Source of the DNA: Streptomyces globisporus
Lineage (GTDB): Bacteria > Actinomycetota > Actinomycetes > Streptomycetales > Streptomycetaceae
Direction of reading: 5' to 3'
NCBI GenBank assembly: GCA_014649555.1
Contig: BMTG01000002.1
Location: 1-64,000 of the forward strand
DNA length: 64,000 bases
Part shown: positions 52,597-61,760 of the stretch, piece after piece
Position numbering within the stretch: position 1 is the first letter of the stretch
How the letters are laid out: the number at the start of each line of letters is the position of its first letter
Translations under genes and position numbers: made by a program
The notes under the pieces: model-generated
What the model saw: only the letters and a program-made list of their open reading frames with translations
What the model was told of the DNA's origin: nothing
Database searches by the model: none

Positions 52597-53826
52597 ATGC
52601 CAGCGTCCCTCGCCCCGCCGTCATCCGACCATGCCGCAGCACCCGTCGGTCGTCTTCCAGCCGCTGTGCTCATGGCCGGCAGCTGCCTGCCCGTCCTCGG
52701 GGCGGTACTCCTTGCCCCCGTACTGCCGCGCATACAGGAGCACTTCGACCACGTCCCCGGTAGCGCGGCCCTGGTCCCTGTCGTCCTGACCGTCCCCGCG
52801 CTCGCGCTTGCCCTGCTCGCCCCGTTCGCCGGCGTCATCGTCGACCGGCTCGGGCGTAAGCGGCTCCTCGTCATCGCCACGGCGCTCTACGCGGTGTTCG
52901 GAACCGCTCCTCTCTGGCTGGAGTCGCTCCACGCCATCGTCGTCAGCCGCGTACTGGTCGGCGTCACCGAAGCGGCCATCATGACCGCCTGCACCACTCT
53001 GATCGGCGACTACTACAGCGGCGAGGTACGCGACCGCTACCTCGCCCTGCAGACCATGTGCGCCTCAGCTTCTGCCACGGTCTTCTTCGTCCTCGGCGGA
53101 GTACTGGGAGCGGCTGACTGGCGTGCTCCGTTCTGGCTGTACGCGGCGGGTCTGCTCGTCGCTCCGGTGATGGCCCGCGTCCTACCGAAGCCTGCCCTCC
53201 CGCAGAAGGAACAGGGGGCATCCACCCGGTCGGTCCAGCACCCCTTCCCGGTGCGCCGCATGGCCGGGATCTGCCTTCTCACGGTCTTCGGCGCCGTGGT
53301 CTTCTACACGGTCCCCGTGGAGATGGCCTATCTCCTGGATGATCTCGGCATCGACTCCACCAGCACCATCGGTGTCGTCACCGCGGTGGCCAGCGCCGCC
53401 ACCGTCCTCGGTTCCGTCATCTTCGCCCGGCTGCCCCAGCACCGACGTCTCCAGCTCCCCGCGCTGTTCGCCTGGTGCGCTTCCGGCTTCCTCCTCATGG
53501 GCCTGGCCGACAGCCTCCCGCTGCTGATCACCGGAGCCGTCATCAACTGCGTGGGCACCGGCATGCTTCTGCCGTCGCTGGTGACCCGCGCCATGTCCAG
53601 GCTCGGATTCGCCGACCGCGGCCGCGGCATGGGCCTTTGGACTGCCGCCTTCTTCCTCGGTCAGTTCCTCTGCCCCCTGGTCCTGTTGGCCGGCAAGGGC
53701 GCCGTAGGCAGCCTCGCAGTCGCCGTCGCCGCTCTCGGTGCCGCCACCGCCATCACCGCCGCCCTGCTCCTCCCGGCAGCACGCCGGAACTCCACGGACG
53801 CAGAAGTGACGACGGGCGACCGGTAG
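52597..53826 (+). CDS. MFS transporter
   Basis: 409 residues with about 12 hydrophobic helices. Loop 2-3 carries the MFS motif GVIVDRLGRKRLL; LVGVTEAAIMTACTTLIGDYY and the central charged loop (about 195-215) are typical. GGAG precedes ATG 52597. It follows the lysR gene by 232 bp in the same direction, so uptake of the aromatic substrate or efflux of an intermediate is likely; direction of transport cannot be told. Confidence 0.88.
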   Translation: MPASLAPPSSDHAAAPVGRLPAAVLMAGSCLPVLGAVLLAPVLPRIQEHFDHVPGSAALVPVVLTVPALALALLAPFAGVIVDRLGRKRLLVIATALYAVFGTAPLWLESLHAIVVSRVLVGVTEAAIMTACTTLIGDYYSGEVRDRYLALQTMCASASATVFFVLGGVLGAADWRAPFWLYAAGLLVAPVMARVLPKPALPQKEQGASTRSVQHPFPVRRMAGICLLTVFGAVVFYTVPVEMAYLLDDLGIDSTSTIGVVTAVASAATVLGSVIFARLPQHRRLQLPALFAWCASGFLLMGLADSLPLLITGAVINCVGTGMLLPSLVTRAMSRLGFADRGRGMGLWTAAFFLGQFLCPLVLLAGKGAVGSLAVAVAALGAATAITAALLLPAARRNSTDAEVTTGDR

Positions 53827-54182
53827 GCGATGTCATCAGCCAACAGCGGTGTCGACACGCGCCAGGCATGGCACCGTACGTCCACGCCGGTCGCCAGCGT
53901 CCCGTGAACATCGACGTGAGCCGTTCCTTTGGCCGTCTGCTCGGCGAGCAGGCGGCCCCCAGGCATGTCCGCTGGACGTCTGGCGGCCCCCTGTACAGCG
54001 CGGGCGTCAGCGGCCGCACCTCACTGGCTGACCGAAGCACCGCAGCGGATCAACGGCTAGGGGAAAGGCCCCCGTTGACGCCGGGCGCGGAACTTCCCCG
54101 AGCCCCTGACGGCACGTGCGGCCGGCAAGGTCCGAGCCGGCGCGAGGCCGGGCAGGGGGCGGCGGCCTCTTGGGGACTGTTC
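53827..54182. other. Convergent intergenic region, no gene seen
   Basis: 356 bp between the MFS gene and the convergent lacI-type gene. Only a candidate hairpin (54051-54077) was noted. Confidence 0.4.
54051..54077. terminator. Bulged hairpin, candidate bidirectional terminator
   Basis: CAACG and CGTTG arms enclose a GGGG/CCCC stem with a short bulge (54051-54077). Located between convergent genes. Confidence 0.3.
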
Positions 54183-55232
54183 CTACGGGAGACTCGGTGT
54201 CGCCGTGCTGCGCCGCACCACCAGCCGTGGGGTCATCGTGGTCCGCATGGCCCGGTCACGTCGGCCTTCCACCCGCTCGATCAGCATCCGCGCGGCGGCC
54301 AGGCCCATGGTGTGCCCTGCCTGGTCGACGCTGGTCAGCTGGACAGGGGCGAGCGAGGCGATCGCGGTGTTGTTGTAGCCGACGAGCGAGATGTCCCCGG
54401 GGATCGACAGACCGAGGTCGGCGGCGGCTCGGTAGATGCCGAGGGCTGCTACGTCAGCTCCGGCCAGGATCGCGGTGGGCCGCTGCGCACCGGACAGAAG
54501 TGCGAGACCGGCTGCGTGGCCGCCGTCGTCGGAGTAAGCGGAGTGGTGTACCCGCGCCCGGTCGGCCAGTCCGTGCCGGTCCATCGCCTGGAGGAATCCG
54601 TCGGCCAGAGCGATCTCCGGAGGTCGCTGCCAGCGTCCACTCCTGCTGCCGGGCGCGGAGACGAGGGCGATGTCACGGTGGCCGAGTTCGACAAGGTGGT
54701 CCACCACCAGCCCCGCCCCGACATCGTCCGCGTCGATGACGGAATCGTGCACGTCAGAGCTGTCGTGGTGTCCGATGACCACGGTAGGCGTCGTTGCCGC
54801 CATGCTCAGAACTTCGGAACGCGGGGTTCCTGGTGCGATGAGGACCAGCCCGTCCATCTGGCGGTCCACCATGGCACGGATGGTCCGGGACTGCTCGTCC
54901 GCACCGAACCCTGCCGCGCCGATCAGCACCGTGTACTCGCTGTCGCTCAGCTCCTCGCGGATGCCGTCGAGGACGTCGGCGAAGAACGCGTTGCGGACGT
55001 TGTCGAGCAGGACACCGATCGTGTACGTACGTCCTCGCATACCGCGGGCGGCCGCGTGGGGGCGGTACTCCAACTCGGCCATGGCGGCCCGGACCCGCTC
55101 CTGCATGCCCGGGCTCACGCCGTAGGCGTTGCGCATGACCTTGGATACGGCGGCGGTGGACACGCCTGCATGTCGGGCGACATCGGTGATCGTCACCCGT
55201 TTCGTGTCTCTGGGCGAGCTGTCCGCAGCCAC
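54183..55232 (-). CDS. LacI-family regulator of the rhamnoside uptake operon
   Basis: About 349 residues from GTG 55232 (GAGG five bases upstream; the open frame reaches 55283). HTH: VTITDVARHAGVSTAAVSKV, then MRNAYGVSPGMQERV. Effector domain: TIGVLLDNVRNAFFADVLDG, VVIGHHDSSDV, LGHRDIALVSAPG, AILAGADVAALGIY and ISLVGYNNTAIASL. It is divergent from the ABC sugar-binding protein gene; palindromes with central CG lie between them. It probably represses the transporter/rhamnosidase operon until a sugar appears. Confidence 0.93.
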   Translation of the reverse strand: MAADSSPRDTKRVTITDVARHAGVSTAAVSKVMRNAYGVSPGMQERVRAAMAELEYRPHAAARGMRGRTYTIGVLLDNVRNAFFADVLDGIREELSDSEYTVLIGAAGFGADEQSRTIRAMVDRQMDGLVLIAPGTPRSEVLSMAATTPTVVIGHHDSSDVHDSVIDADDVGAGLVVDHLVELGHRDIALVSAPGSRSGRWQRPPEIALADGFLQAMDRHGLADRARVHHSAYSDDGGHAAGLALLSGAQRPTAILAGADVAALGIYRAAADLGLSIPGDISLVGYNNTAIASLAPVQLTSVDQAGHTMGLAAARMLIERVEGRRDRAMRTTMTPRLVVRRSTATPSLP

Positions 55233-55257
55233 GAGAACCTCGTTTTCCTCACAGTTG

Positions 55258-55273
55258 GTGTAACGGTCTACAC
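55258..55273. promoter_or_regulatory. GTGTA-N6-TACAC element near the lacI-type start
   Basis: GTGTAACGGTCTACAC has five-base symmetric arms. TCTACACG within it recurs at 55389-55396 beside the perfect palindrome there, suggesting two related operator sites. Confidence 0.4.
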
Positions 55274-55340
55274 GCACGGCCACCAGGGGACCAGGTCATT
55301 CGGCCACGCAAAGCCGATGTTACGCGCCTGTGTCTTGACG

Positions 55341-55360
55341 ACGCCAGAGAGATGGCGTCA
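55341..55360. promoter_or_regulatory. Inverted repeat GACGCCA-N6-TGGCGTC
   Basis: Perfect 7-bp arms around GAGAGA, immediately after a TTGACG hexamer (55336-55341) that could be a -35 box. Candidate operator or leader stem. Confidence 0.35.
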
Positions 55361-55380
55361 TGGTGTGACCACCTCGAATG

Positions 55381-55407
55381 GAGAACGTTCTACACGACTC
55401 CGTTCTC
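55381..55407. promoter_or_regulatory. LacI-type operator and nested inverted repeat before the SBP gene
   Basis: AGAACGTTCT (55382-55391) is a perfect palindrome with central CG. The flanking GAGAACG (55381-55387) pairs with CGTTCTC (55401-55407). It lies about 73-99 bp upstream of the binding-protein start. Confidence 0.55.
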
Positions 55408-55479
55408 TCAGCGGCCGCCCCACCGCCGCCCTGCGCCTGCTCGGCGCCCCCTCTCCTTCACGATCCCTGGGAGTCACCA

Positions 55480-56790
55480 GTGCCCCATCGCATGATCCGC
55501 GCTCGCCGTACTCGCCTGACCCTCTTGTCGGCCGGGGTAACCTCCCTGGCTCTTCTGGCTTCCGCTTGCGGCGGCGGTGGCACCTCCGCGGCGCCCAAGG
55601 AGTTCAAGTACCTCAGCGTCACCGAGAACACGACCACCAGAACGGCACTGACGAAGCTTTCCAAGGGCTCCTGCAAGGCCGAGAACGACACCCTGCCGCT
55701 GAAGGTCGAAACCGTGCCTCAGGCGAGTCTGGACCAGAAGCTCCAGCTGCTCGCCGGCCAGGACGCGCTGCCCGCCCAGTTCGCCGCCGGCAATGCGCCC
55801 GCGCTCACCAAGCAGCTGGCCGAGTCCGGCAAGGTGGCCAACCTGGATCTCGAACTCGAGCGGCTCGGCGTCTTCGACGATCTCGAGCCCGCTGCCGTCT
55901 CCACCATCAAGGCCCTGTACGACGGCAAGGTGCAGACGCTGCCCTACGAGTACAACATCGAGGGAATCTTCTACAACAAGAAGATTTTCAAGGAGAAGGG
56001 TATCGAGGTCCCCGGCACCTGGGACGAATTGATCGCGGCCTCGGACAAGCTCAACAACGAGCGCGTCCAGCCCTTCGCCGCCTCCGGCCAGCAGGGCTGG
56101 CCGATCACCCGCCTCATCAGCGGGTACCTCTACCGGAGCCTTGGCCCCGGCGCCCTGGACGACGTGAACACCGGCCTCGCCCAGCTGACCGAGCCCGAGT
56201 ACGTCAAGGCCGCCGAGGAGATCGCTGCCCTCGGCAAGAAGGGCTACTTCGGCAAGGGTGTCGGCTCCATCGACTACGACACGGCGATGAACCAGTTCCT
56301 CACCGGCAAGTCCGCCATGTTCTACATGGGCAGCTGGGCCCTGGCCAACATCTCTGACCCCAAGCAGAACAAGGTCGGTGCCGACAACGTCGGCTTCATG
56401 CCTTTCCCCGCCGTCACCGGCGGCGCCGGCTCCGCCGACCAGTACCCCTCCAACGTGGGCCTGGCCGTCACCCTCGGCTCGAAGAACTTCGACAAGAAGA
56501 CCGACGCCTGGGTGCGCTGCATCGCCAAGAACTACGGCAGCACCGCGCTCAAGGACCACGGCTCCATCTCCGGCTTCAAGGTCAACACGCCGGTCAAGGA
56601 CGCCAACGAGGTCACGACCACCGTACGCAAGACGATCAGCTCCTCCCAGCAGAACGTCCTGTGGTTCGAAGCGTTCTTCAGCACCAAGGCGACCACGGCC
56701 AGCCAGACCAACGCCGCCGGACTCGTCACCGGCAGCGTGAGCCCCAAGCAGTTCATGGAGACCGTCCAGAGCGCACTCAAGAGCAAGTAG
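55480..56790 (+). CDS. ABC sugar transporter substrate-binding lipoprotein
   Basis: 436 residues from GTG 55480 behind GGGAG; ATG 55492 is an alternative. A lipoprotein signal peptide (RRTRLTLLSAGVTSLALLAS) ends at the cysteine of LLASACGGG. The mature protein is a family 1 extracellular solute-binding protein: KLQLLAGQDALPAQFAAGN, LPYEYNIEGIFYNKKIFKEKG, GTWDELIAASDKL and FYMGSWALANI. It captures an oligosaccharide or glycoside at the cell surface for the two permeases that follow. Next to an alpha-L-rhamnosidase, a rhamnose-containing glycoside is the best guess. Confidence 0.94.
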   Translation: MPHRMIRARRTRLTLLSAGVTSLALLASACGGGGTSAAPKEFKYLSVTENTTTRTALTKLSKGSCKAENDTLPLKVETVPQASLDQKLQLLAGQDALPAQFAAGNAPALTKQLAESGKVANLDLELERLGVFDDLEPAAVSTIKALYDGKVQTLPYEYNIEGIFYNKKIFKEKGIEVPGTWDELIAASDKLNNERVQPFAASGQQGWPITRLISGYLYRSLGPGALDDVNTGLAQLTEPEYVKAAEEIAALGKKGYFGKGVGSIDYDTAMNQFLTGKSAMFYMGSWALANISDPKQNKVGADNVGFMPFPAVTGGAGSADQYPSNVGLAVTLGSKNFDKKTDAWVRCIAKNYGSTALKDHGSISGFKVNTPVKDANEVTTTVRKTISSSQQNVLWFEAFFSTKATTASQTNAAGLVTGSVSPKQFMETVQSALKSK

Positions 56791-56882
56791 AGCCCGGCCG
56801 ACGGGCGGCTCGCCACCCGGCGGGCGAGCCGTCCCCCCGATGCCTGGCCGGCCCTCCACCTGAAACGAAGTGGACACCACTC

Positions 56883-57767
56883 ATGCACCGCGTACTCGGT
56901 GACCGCAGGGCGATCATGATCCTGCTCGGTCCCGCACTCCTCGTCTACACCCTGATCATGCTCGTCCCCACGGTGTGGTCGCTCGGGTACTCCTTCACCA
57001 AGGGCAACTCCATCGACGGCTTCACCGGCAACGGTCTGGCCAACTTCACCAGGCTCTTCTCCGACCAAGCCGTCCACGACGCCCTCTGGTTCACCGTGAA
57101 GTACGCGGTCCTCGTCACCGTCGGCCAGGTCATCGCCGGCTACCTCCTGGCCCTGCTCTACGTCTTCTTCCTCAAGAAGGCGTCCGCGCTCATCCGCACC
57201 CTGGTCTTCTTCCCGGTCGTCCTGCCCACCGTCGCCGTCGGCCTGCTCTTCCAGAAGTTCTTCCAGGTCGCCCCCCAGACCGGCCCCGTCAACTCCCTGC
57301 TCAACACCTTCGGCCTGGAGTCCGTAGACTTCTTCGGCAGCGCGGGAAGCGCCTTCTGGGTGCTGGTCAGCATGGACATCTGGCGCTCCATGGGCTTCTA
57401 CGCCGTACTCCTGTTCGCCGGCCTCGTCGACATCCCCGACGAGGTCCTCGAATCAGCCCGCCTCGACGGCGCTTCCGGCCCTCGCCTCATTCGCCATATC
57501 GTCCTGCCGCTCTCCCTGCCCGTCCTCATGTCCTCCTTGATCTTCAGCATCAACGGCACCCTGAAAGTCTTCGACTCCGTCGTCGCCCTCACCAACGGCG
57601 GCCCCGGAACCGGCACCACCCCGCTGACCCTGTACATGTTCCAGACGTCGTTCACCTACAGCGAGTACGGCTACGGCAGCACCATCGCGCTGCTCCTCAC
57701 CGTCGTCTGCCTTCTGGTGAGCCTGGCGGTCTACCGCGTCTCTCGACGCGACATCACGGAGGGCTGA
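56883..57767 (+). CDS. ABC sugar transporter permease 1 (MalF/LacF type)
   Basis: 294 residues from ATG 56883, six hydrophobic helices. The EAA loop that contacts the ATPase reads DEVLESARLDGASGPRLIRH, followed by IVLPLSLPVLMS; GGPGTGTTPLTLYMFQTSF is typical of the CUT1 group. It is 92 bp downstream of the binding protein and 5 bp before the second permease. Confidence 0.94.
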   Translation: MHRVLGDRRAIMILLGPALLVYTLIMLVPTVWSLGYSFTKGNSIDGFTGNGLANFTRLFSDQAVHDALWFTVKYAVLVTVGQVIAGYLLALLYVFFLKKASALIRTLVFFPVVLPTVAVGLLFQKFFQVAPQTGPVNSLLNTFGLESVDFFGSAGSAFWVLVSMDIWRSMGFYAVLLFAGLVDIPDEVLESARLDGASGPRLIRHIVLPLSLPVLMSSLIFSINGTLKVFDSVVALTNGGPGTGTTPLTLYMFQTSFTYSEYGYGSTIALLLTVVCLLVSLAVYRVSRRDITEG

Positions 57768-57772
57768 ACGTC

Positions 57773-58675
57773 ATGGCCATCGAAACTGCCCTCAAGCCCG
57801 CTTCCCCCGGACACAGGCGCACCAGACACCAGAACCGCAACTCCGTCCGCAAGGCGAGCGGCCGTCTCTGGATCAAGATCGCCGTAACCTTCCTGCTGGT
57901 CATCGAGGTCTACCCACTGATCTGGATGTTCCTCACGTCGCTGAAGTCCAACAGCGACTACCTCAACAACTCCACCTGGAGCCTTCCCACCACCTGGGAG
58001 TGGGGCAACTACACCGAAGCCTGGACCACAGGCAACATAGGTCTCTATGTCCAGAACAGCCTGCTGGCCGTCGTCCCCACCCTGGCCCTCATCCTGCTTC
58101 TCGGCACCGCGGCCGGATTCGCCCTGCAGATCATGGTCTGGAAGGGCCGAAGCCTGACCCTCCTGGTCTTTCTCGCAGGAATGATGGTTCCGCCGCAGAT
58201 GATTCTGCTGCCCCTGTTCACCGTCTATTTCCAGGCCGGCCTCTCCGGGACCCTGTGGCCGCTCATCCTCACCTACACGGGCACGGGCCTCCCGTTGACC
58301 GTATTCATGATGGCCACCTATTACCGAACCGTGCCCCGAGAGCTGTTCGAAGCGGCAACTCTCGACGGGGCCGGGATTCTGCGTGCCTTCTGGACCATCA
58401 GCATGCCGATGGTTCGCAACGCACTGCTCACGGTCGGGCTGGTGCAGTTCTTCTTCATCTGGAACGACCTCCTCATCGCCCTCACCTTCACCAACAGCCA
58501 GGATCTGCGCACCATCCAGGTCGGCCTGCTGAACTTCACCGGCGACTTCGGCGCCACCCAGTACGGCCCGCTGTTCGCGGCCATCTGCATCAACGTTTTC
58601 GGCACACTCGTGATCTACCTCTTCCTCAACCAGAAGGTCATGAAGGGCCTCACTTCAGGAGCGGTCAAGGGCTGA
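57773..58675 (+). CDS. ABC sugar transporter permease 2 (MalG type)
   Basis: 300 residues from ATG 57773. EAA loop: RELFEAATLDGAGILRAFWT, then SMPMVRNAL; the final QKVMKGLTSGAVKG is the standard CUT1 MalG-like ending. No ATP-binding subunit gene is present in the cluster; in Streptomyces such importers commonly share the MsiK ATPase encoded elsewhere. Confidence 0.94.
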   Translation: MAIETALKPASPGHRRTRHQNRNSVRKASGRLWIKIAVTFLLVIEVYPLIWMFLTSLKSNSDYLNNSTWSLPTTWEWGNYTEAWTTGNIGLYVQNSLLAVVPTLALILLLGTAAGFALQIMVWKGRSLTLLVFLAGMMVPPQMILLPLFTVYFQAGLSGTLWPLILTYTGTGLPLTVFMMATYYRTVPRELFEAATLDGAGILRAFWTISMPMVRNALLTVGLVQFFFIWNDLLIALTFTNSQDLRTIQVGLLNFTGDFGATQYGPLFAAICINVFGTLVIYLFLNQKVMKGLTSGAVKG

Positions 58676-58716
58676 ATCACCCCTCCTCACTCCCGAGCAC
58701 ACGAAAGGTCCCTTCC

Positions 58717-61305
58717 TTGCAGTCCCTCCAGCCCTCCCCGGTGCGCTTCGAGCATCTGCCGGACGGCCTCGGCATCGGTACCAACTCGCCCCGCCTGTCC
58801 TGGACCTCCGCGCCCGAAGCCGGAGATCAGCACGCCTACGAAGTCGAGCTTCGCCGAGACGACCGACTCCACCGCACGGGCCGTATCACCGCATCCGACC
58901 ACCTGCTCGTACCTTGGCCCGACGAACCGCTCAGATCACGCGAGCGCGTCGCCGTGCGCGTGCGCACCTGGTCGACGGAAGGCGGCGCGCCCTCGCCGTG
59001 GAGTCGGCCCGCTGTCGTCGAGGCCGGCCTGTTCGAGCCGGGTGACTGGACTGCTCTCCCCGTCGGTGCCGCCTGGCAGGAGGACCCTGCAGCCGAACGC
59101 CGCCCGGCCCGCGTCCGTAAGCACTTCCAAGCGGACGACAAGCCGGTCGAGCGCGCCCGGCTCTACATCACCGCCCATGGTCTGTACGAGGCGGAGATCA
59201 ACGGGACCCGAGTCGGTGACGAAACCCTGGCACCCGGCTGGACCGTCTATCAACATCGTTTGCGCTACCGCACCTACGACGTCGCCCCCCTCCTCACCTG
59301 CGGCACCAACACCATCGGCGCCTGGCTCGCGGACGGCTGGTACCGCGGCAAATACGGCTTCGACGGCGGCACACGCAACATCTACGGCACCGACCAGTCC
59401 CTCATAGCCCAACTCGAGATCACCTACACCGACGGAACCAGCACGGTGGTCGCCACCGACCACACCTGGCACGCCGCCTTCGGCCCCATCCTGACCAGCG
59501 GCCTGTACGAAGGCGAGACGTTCGATGCCCGGCTGGACGACCCGCACTGGGCCGCTCCGAGCGCGCCCCAGGACAGCTGGACACCCGTACGGGTCGGAAG
59601 CCGAGACCCCAGGACACTGGTCGCGCCCGAAGGTCCCCCGGTCCGGTGCACCCAGGAAATCGCTCCTGTGTCCGTCACCCGCACCTCCGACGGCCGACAC
59701 CTGCTCGACTTCGGGCAGAACCTGGTGGGCCGTCTACGGATCACCGCGGAGGGACCGGCCGGCGCCACCCTCACCTTCCGGCACGCAGAGGTCCTCCAGA
59801 ACGGAGAACTCGCCACCCTCCCCCTGCGCGAAGCGCACTCCACGGACATCCTCGTCCTGCCGGGCAACGGTCCCTATACGTGGGAACCTCGCTTCACCCT
59901 CCACGGCTTTCGCTATGCCGAGATAAGCGGCTGGCCCGGCGAGCTCGCCCCGCATGCCGTAACCGCGCGCGTCCACCACACGGACATGCGTCGCACGGGC
60001 TGGTTCGAGTGCAGCGATCCCCTGGTCAACCGCCTCCACGAGAACGTCCTGTGGAGCATGCGAGGCAACTTCGTCGACATCCCGACCGACTGCCCTCAGC
60101 GCGATGAGCGCCTTGGCTGGACCGGAGACATCCAGGTCTTCACCCCCACCGCAAGCTTCCTCTACGACTGCGCCGGCATGCTCAACTCCTGGCTCACCGA
60201 CGTGGGCAAGGAACAGCTCCCGGACGGCACCATCCCCTGGTACGTGCCGGTCATCCCCGGCAATCCGATGTGGACCCCGATCCAGCCGGGAGCCGCCTGG
60301 GGAGACGTCGCCACCCTCACCCCCTGGGCCCTGTACCAGCGCTTCGGTGATCTCGAACTTCTACGGCGTCACTACCCCATGGCCAAGGCGTGGGTCGACC
60401 TCGTCGAGAAGCTCGCCGGCCCCGAGCGACTCTGGGACACCGGGTTCCAACTAGGGGACTGGCTCGACCCGGCCGCCCCACCGGATGACCCCGCCGCCGG
60501 CCGCACCGACCGCCACCTCGTCGCCACCGCCTACTTCGCCCACTCCACCCGGCACCTCGCCCGTGCCGCCCAAGCGCTGGGCCGTACAGGCGAAACAGAT
60601 CGGTACGACACACTCGCCGACGAAGTCACCACGGCGTTCCGACGACGCTACGCCCAACCCGACGGCCGCCTCTCGAGCGACAGCCCCACCGCATACGCCC
60701 TCGCCATCGTCTTCAACCTTCTCAAGACCACACAGCGTGTGGCGGCTGGCGACCGTCTTGCCGAACTCGTCCGCCAGGACGACGCGCGCATCGCCACAGG
60801 CTTCGTCGGGACCCCTCTCATCTGCGACGCACTGACGGCTACCGGCCACCTCGACAGCGCCTACCGTCTGCTCCTGCAGACCGAATGCCCGTCGTGGCTC
60901 TACCCCGTCACCATGGGCGCCACCACCATCTGGGAACGCTGGGACAGCCTCCGCCCGGACGGAACCCTCAACCCAGGCGGCATGACCTCCTTCAATCACT
61001 ACGCTCTCGGTGCGGTCGCCGACTGGCTCCACCGAGTCGTCGGAGGCATCGAGGTCACAGCGCCGGGCGCTGCCACACTTGCCTTCCGACCCCGCCCCGG
61101 CGGCGGCATCACGTGGGCCCGCACCCGCCATGAGACGCCCCACGGAACCGCCGCGATCTCCTGGCAAACCACTCCGGCCGGCATCAAAGCCCAGATCACC
61201 GTGCCCCCGAACTGCACAGCACTTGCCGAGCTGCCGGGCTACGCAGCCCAAACTCTCGGCCCCGGCACGCACATATTCCCTCAAGGAAATAGCAGAATCG
61301 ACTGA
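58717..61305 (+). CDS. Alpha-L-rhamnosidase, glycoside hydrolase family 78
   Basis: 862 residues from TTG 58717, chosen for GAAAGG upstream and because the next codons lead into VRFEHLPDGLGIGTNSPRLS, the usual GH78 start. The N-terminal beta domains (GLYEAEINGTRVGDETLAPG, LADGWYRGKYGF) precede the (alpha/alpha)6 barrel with the catalytic acid region DCPQRDERLGWTGD and the second conserved glutamate in TTIWERWDSL. It removes terminal alpha-L-rhamnose. No signal peptide is visible, so it acts in the cytoplasm on imported rhamnosides. It is cotranscribed with the ABC importer, and free rhamnose would feed the rhaI operon. Confidence 0.94.
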   Translation: MQSLQPSPVRFEHLPDGLGIGTNSPRLSWTSAPEAGDQHAYEVELRRDDRLHRTGRITASDHLLVPWPDEPLRSRERVAVRVRTWSTEGGAPSPWSRPAVVEAGLFEPGDWTALPVGAAWQEDPAAERRPARVRKHFQADDKPVERARLYITAHGLYEAEINGTRVGDETLAPGWTVYQHRLRYRTYDVAPLLTCGTNTIGAWLADGWYRGKYGFDGGTRNIYGTDQSLIAQLEITYTDGTSTVVATDHTWHAAFGPILTSGLYEGETFDARLDDPHWAAPSAPQDSWTPVRVGSRDPRTLVAPEGPPVRCTQEIAPVSVTRTSDGRHLLDFGQNLVGRLRITAEGPAGATLTFRHAEVLQNGELATLPLREAHSTDILVLPGNGPYTWEPRFTLHGFRYAEISGWPGELAPHAVTARVHHTDMRRTGWFECSDPLVNRLHENVLWSMRGNFVDIPTDCPQRDERLGWTGDIQVFTPTASFLYDCAGMLNSWLTDVGKEQLPDGTIPWYVPVIPGNPMWTPIQPGAAWGDVATLTPWALYQRFGDLELLRRHYPMAKAWVDLVEKLAGPERLWDTGFQLGDWLDPAAPPDDPAAGRTDRHLVATAYFAHSTRHLARAAQALGRTGETDRYDTLADEVTTAFRRRYAQPDGRLSSDSPTAYALAIVFNLLKTTQRVAAGDRLAELVRQDDARIATGFVGTPLICDALTATGHLDSAYRLLLQTECPSWLYPVTMGATTIWERWDSLRPDGTLNPGGMTSFNHYALGAVADWLHRVVGGIEVTAPGAATLAFRPRPGGGITWARTRHETPHGTAAISWQTTPAGIKAQITVPPNCTALAELPGYAAQTLGPGTHIFPQGNSRID

Positions 61306-61340
61306 GTAGGCGCCGCAAAAGTTCCAGGTACCCTTGCTCG

Positions 61341-61373
61341 TGCCCGGCATGACTCCACCTTTCATGCCGGGCA
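61341..61373 (+). terminator. Strong hairpin terminator of the rhamnosidase operon
   Basis: TGCCCGGCATGA (61341-61352), nine-base loop, TCATGCCGGGCA (61362-61373): a perfect 12-bp stem 35 bp after the GH78 stop, followed by TTTG. Confidence 0.85.
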
Positions 61374-61668
61374 TTTGCGTACCTCGAAAAGGTCACCTGC
61401 ATCCATGAGGCCGATGGCTGTCATCTAAATTTCGTATGAATGCTTCACCAAAGCGTCAGCCAAGCAGTTGAGAAATTCCTCACCCTGCCGAAATTTTGAG
61501 CATCCGCGCAGATCAGGGACGGCTCAGTGAATTCACGATGCCTGAGGGGTTGACCAGAAACACTGAGAGCCATAGCTTTCCGAATCACACAAGGCGCTCA
61601 ACCGTCGAGCCCTTGAAAAGTCCTCGGTAAGGGTCGCGGGACGCACAAACCCGCCCAGGACAGTAATT

Positions 61669-61697
61669 CGGATAAATCCTGACCGGCGAATTATCCG
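61669..61697. promoter_or_regulatory. Inverted repeat CGGATAA-N15-TTATCCG
   Basis: Perfect 7-bp arms at 61669-61675 and 61691-61697, 64-92 bp upstream of the GH3 start in AT-richer DNA. Candidate operator. Confidence 0.4.
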
Positions 61698-61760
61698 CCG
61701 GATGGCAACACCGACGTCGACGGGTCCCCACCCCGCCGCCCCACTCCTCGGAGAGCCGCC

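Larger units (their letters stand above)
61306..61760. other. Intergenic region between GH78 and GH3 genes
   Basis: 455 bp without a supported gene. It holds the terminator at 61341-61373, a relatively AT-rich stretch (61420-61700) that probably carries the GH3 promoter, and an inverted repeat at 61669-61697. Confidence 0.5.

Noticed and set aside
53475-56357. 960-residue plus-strand frame spanning the MFS end, the lacI-type gene and the SBP gene
   Set aside because: Crosses three well-supported genes in another frame and has Arg/Pro/Gly-rich shadow composition.
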